Source of the DNA: SCTD01 sp038256525
GTDB taxonomy: Bacteria > Actinomycetota > Actinomycetes > Mycobacteriales > SCTD01
DNA length: 6,385 bases
Assembly (NCBI GenBank): GCA_038256525.1
Contig: JBBSKF010000170.1
Span: 1 to 6,385, forward strand
Reading direction: 5' to 3'
The notes beneath the pieces were generated by a model. The model saw only the letters and a list, made by a program, of their open reading frames with translations, ran no database searches and was not told the DNA's origin. Both the position numbers and the translations under genes were made by a program. Shown here one piece after another: positions 4,637-6,385 of this stretch. Numbering within the stretch: the stretch's first letter is position 1; each line of letters begins with the position of its first letter.

Positions 4637-5544
4637 CCGCGCGGACGCTCGACCTGGACAGCCTGGTCTTGCAGGCCGGCGGGCACGACTCCCCCGAGGC
4701 CGGTCTGTGCTTCAACGAGGCGGTCGCGTTCGCCGCCGGCGAGCCGCACAGCGCGATGCCGATGTGCGCCAGCCCGGTCCTGCGCTCCTACGGGATGCGC
4801 TTGAACGACCGGCTGACCGATGAGCAGCGACAGGCGTTGAAGCCGTTCATCCTGCGGGTGATCGGCACCGCGAACGACGGCCTGGACGACCGCCGGCGCG
4901 CTCTGGCCTCCGAGGTGCTGATGCGCGAGTGGCTCCCGGCGTGGCTGCGCCTGGCCAACCTCGAGGACCTCGTCGGTCAGGCCGAGAACGCATCCGGGCT
5001 GGTCGGCCGCGAGCTGCGGGCGGCGCTGCGTCCCATCTCAGACGGTGCCTGGGCGGCTCGCCAGAAGTGGCGGCGAGAGCTCAAGGAGCACGTCAAGGCC
5101 GAGTTGCTCAAGCGGGAGCGACCTGCCGCCGCCGATGCCGCCGCCGCCGCCGATGCCGCCGTCGATGCCGTCGATGCCGTCGTCGCCGCCGATGCCGTCG
5201 CCGCCGATGCCGTCGCCGTCGCCGATGCCGTCGTCGCCGCCGATGCCGTCGCCGCCGATGCCGTCGCCGTCGCCGTCGCCGCCGTCGCCGCCGCCGATGC
5301 CGTCGCCGTCGCCGTCGCCGCCGTCGCCGCCGCCGATGCCGTCGTCGCCGCCGATGCCGTCGCCGCCGATGCCGTCGCCGTCGCCGCGCCGTACGCGGGG
5401 TCTGCTGTGTACAACGCGGTCTACAAGGCGATGCGTGAGCACTACGAGGGCGGCGAGGCCTTCGCGTCGGTGCGGGCCCTGCGCGATGAGCAGTTCACCG
5501 CCTCGCTGGGCCTGTTCGACCGGATGATCTCGGTGTCGGCGTGA
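4633..5544 (+). CDS. Actinophage-type hypothetical protein with Ala/Val/Asp repeat, 303 aa
   Basis: The first 160 residues resemble a hypothetical protein widespread in actinobacterial phages and prophages: TLDLDSLVL near the start, GLCFNEAVAFAAGEPHS (24-40), CASPVLRSYGMRLND (45-59), a VIGTANDG turn, and EWLPAWLRLANLEDL. The C-terminus ends LGLFDRMI, also usual in that family. The function is unknown. Family members commonly carry an Ala-rich repetitive stretch before the C-terminus. Here it is extreme: residues 165-251 are only Ala, Val and Asp, encoded by a repeat tract. The stretch is probably helical or collagen-like in regularity, but I cannot say which. The GTG start overlaps the upstream stop (GTGA), and its stop overlaps the next GTG. 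There is no signal peptide or membrane helix outside the repeat. Confidence 0.85.
   Translation: MTARTLDLDSLVLQAGGHDSPEAGLCFNEAVAFAAGEPHSAMPMCASPVLRSYGMRLNDRLTDEQRQALKPFILRVIGTANDGLDDRRRALASEVLMREWLPAWLRLANLEDLVGQAENASGLVGRELRAALRPISDGAWAARQKWRRELKEHVKAELLKRERPAAADAAAAADAAVDAVDAVVAADAVAADAVAVADAVVAADAVAADAVAVAVAAVAAADAVAVAVAAVAAADAVVAADAVAADAVAVAAPYAGSAVYNAVYKAMREHYEGGEAFASVRALRDEQFTASLGLFDRMISVSA
5125..5385 (+). repeat. 261-base GCC/GTC/GAT codon tract
   Basis: Eighty-seven consecutive codons are all GCC, GTC or GAT. Within the tract a 48-base unit occurs three times without a mismatch (5173-5220, 5224-5271, 5335-5382), and a 39-base unit is a perfect tandem pair (5257-5295, 5296-5334). All six reading frames are free of stops through it, which produces long spurious reading frames on both strands. 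Exact nucleotide identity points to recent expansion or gene conversion. Confidence 0.95.
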
Positions 5545-5717
5545 GCACCCCGACGCCGGCGCTGCGCCCGCTTGTGGACTGCTCGCCGTGCGACGGCCGC
5601 GGTGTGATGACCGCCCGCTCGGTCGGTGATCCCGGCCCGGGCAAGGTGCAGCCGTGCCCGGCGTGCGACGGCAAGGGCGCGTTCGTCGTCGTCCGTGACC
5701 TGACCGGCCGGCTGTGA
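5541..5717 (+). CDS. Small double-CxxC zinc-binding-like protein, 58 aa
   Basis: This short gene begins with GTG overlapping the previous stop (GTGA) and ends in a TGA that overlaps the next GTG. The protein has two CxxCDGxG motifs: CSPCDGRG (14-21) and CPACDGKG (39-46). They resemble the repeats of the DnaJ cysteine-rich zinc domain and probably form one four-cysteine zinc site. There is no J domain, so it is not a DnaJ chaperone. Such stand-alone zinc-ribbon proteins are frequent in actinophage early operons. The partner, whether DNA, RNA or protein, is unknown. Confidence 0.8.
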   Translation: MSTPTPALRPLVDCSPCDGRGVMTARSVGDPGPGKVQPCPACDGKGAFVVVRDLTGRL

Positions 5718-5995
5718 TCACCGTCGACGCCGTCATCGCCGCGGCGAACAGGTTCCCGGCCGACGTGTCCGGGGCGGCCGCCCGCACGCAGCTGCGCGTC
5801 GACGTGCTCGACGGGCAGCTGCAGCACCACCAGGTCGATGACGCCCGCTGCACGCAGCGGTTCACGACCCTCGGCTTCATCACGCACACCGCGACGGTGC
5901 AGCACATGGCGGGTGAGGTCACGGCCGTCGATGTCGAGCGGGATGAGCGGGACCTCGGCCGCCAGGGTGAGTCCCGTACGGCGGCCCGCTCATGA
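5714..5995 (+). CDS. Unrecognised 93-aa protein
   Basis: No family is recognised. The gene is supported by overlaps at both ends (GTGA at its start, ATGA at its stop) and by the unbroken run of coupled genes around it. The protein begins with a helix-like VDAVIAAANRFPADV. It has a central GQLQHHQVDDARCTQRFTTLGF and a charged C-terminus (VERDERDLGRQGESR). It has no membrane segment and a single cysteine. The start could only be the GTG at 5714 if coupling is taken as the guide. It is likely cytoplasmic; nothing more can be said. Confidence 0.7.
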   Translation: MITVDAVIAAANRFPADVSGAAARTQLRVDVLDGQLQHHQVDDARCTQRFTTLGFITHTATVQHMAGEVTAVDVERDERDLGRQGESRTAARS

Positions 5996-6297
5996 AGCGA
6001 GCGCCGAACGCGACCGCGCTGGCAATCGACGGCGACGGGGACATGTGGGCTGAGTACGAGGGGTCCTTCGAGTGCCTGACCAAGTCGGTGATGACCGCCA
6101 CCATCACGGACCTACGCGCAGACTTCGGCCCGATCACCGTCTACTCGCCCACCGGCCTCGCGGTCGACCATCAGGCGCAGGCTGAGCGGCTCCTCTCAGA
6201 CCAGGGCGGCGGCGACACCTCGCTCATGCCGCAGCTCGCCCGCGCCGGTGTTCACGCGCTGCTGGCTGTGTCCTGCGCGCTGCGAGCCCGGACATGA
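5992..6297 (+). CDS. Unrecognised 101-aa protein
   Basis: No family is recognised. The ATG overlaps the previous stop, and the TGA overlaps the next ATG. The sequence has an acidic patch DGDGDMWAEYEG (14-25), a predicted strand region (TATITDLRADFGPITVYSPTG is its core, 35-55, about 21 residues summarised here), and an Ala/Leu-rich C-terminal helix (QLARAGVHALLAVSCALR) that is amphipathic rather than clearly membrane-spanning. Position in the early rightward operon suggests a small regulatory or accessory phage protein. Confidence 0.7.
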   Translation: MKRAPNATALAIDGDGDMWAEYEGSFECLTKSVMTATITDLRADFGPITVYSPTGLAVDHQAQAERLLSDQGGGDTSLMPQLARAGVHALLAVSCALRART

Positions 6298-6385
6298 CCG
6301 CCACGGCCGGCCGGCCGGTCCCCCAGCCTCCGCGTTCCTACGTCCAGCCCGATCCGTTGGACTTGCCGTCGGTCGCCGAGTGCCT
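6294..6385 (+). CDS. Start of a further gene (cut by window edge)
   Basis: An ATG overlapping the previous stop (ATGA) opens a frame that runs to the right edge without a stop. The 30 visible residues are Pro-rich (RPVPQPPRSYVQPDPLDLPS) and give no family match. It is called a gene mainly because it continues the chain of coupled overlaps. Confidence 0.6.
   Translation, partial: MTATAGRPVPQPPRSYVQPDPLDLPSVAEC

Noticed and set aside
5125..5385. Possible CRISPR-like or noncoding repeat array
   Set aside because: There are no unique spacers of constant length; all units are in-frame codons of the surrounding protein.
5541..5717. DnaJ-type chaperone
   Set aside because: There are only two CxxCxGxG repeats instead of four, and no J domain in the gene or beside it.
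5038..5922. Long minus-strand reading frame (294 codons) rich in Gly-Asp-Ile
   Set aside because: It exists because the repeat tract has no stops in any frame. It is antisense to four well-supported coupled genes and resembles no protein family.
1..6385. tRNA gene or attachment site
   Set aside because: No cloverleaf-like sequence or core repeat was recognised; the attachment site may lie past the left edge beyond the integrase.

Overview
The window is very GC-rich. Its coding density is high, with many GTG starts and start/stop overlaps. It carries domain families typical of Actinomycetota (DUF3263, a secreted DUF1524-type HNH domain, an excalibur-like tail). It reads as the immunity/integration end of an actinobacterial temperate phage or prophage; an integrative conjugative element is possible because no virion or transfer gene lies in view. 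The host genus cannot be named from this stretch.

Layout. A leftward (minus) block runs from about 3417 to the left edge: a CI-like XRE repressor, an ImmA/IrrE-like protein, a membrane-anchored HNH nuclease-like protein, a lipoprotein, a DUF3263 protein, and the N-terminal 167 residues of a tyrosine integrase cut by the window edge. A rightward (plus) block begins at 3619: a Cro-like XRE protein, an excisionase/MerR-type HTH protein, a one-helix membrane protein, an unrecognised 97-residue protein, a phage-type protein with a large Ala/Val/Asp repeat, a 58-residue double-CxxC protein, two unrecognised small proteins, and the start of a further gene cut by the right edge. The two blocks diverge from a 201-base control region (3418-3618) rich in TTGCCT/AGGCAA half-sites. 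It includes a perfect 16-base inverted repeat and a strong-looking rightward promoter that would give a leaderless mRNA for the Cro-like gene.

How it may work. The repressor and ImmA-like protein would hold the lysogenic state, and the Cro-like protein and excisionase would serve the lytic or excision route. The nuclease-like protein and the lipoprotein sit between the immunity genes and the integrase, the place where lysogeny-expressed cargo usually lies. Both are predicted to act outside the membrane and both have a Ser-Pro linker. A surface role such as blocking superinfecting DNA is an inference, not something shown here.

Most striking observations: (1) a 45-base sequence covering the 3' end of the immA-like gene and the ribosome binding site is duplicated (42/45) in front of the lipoprotein gene, a scar of cargo-module gain; (2) the two surface proteins in the lysogeny operon; (3) the phased operator array and leaderless promoter; (4) a 261-base tract made only of GCC, GTC and GAT codons with exact 48- and 39-base repeats; (5) a (GGGGGT)8 microsatellite encoding polyproline in the nuclease; (6) loss of the expected catalytic glutamate in the ImmA-like protein. 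Eleven of the thirteen same-strand gene junctions are ATGA or GTGA overlaps, so both blocks look like translationally coupled operons.
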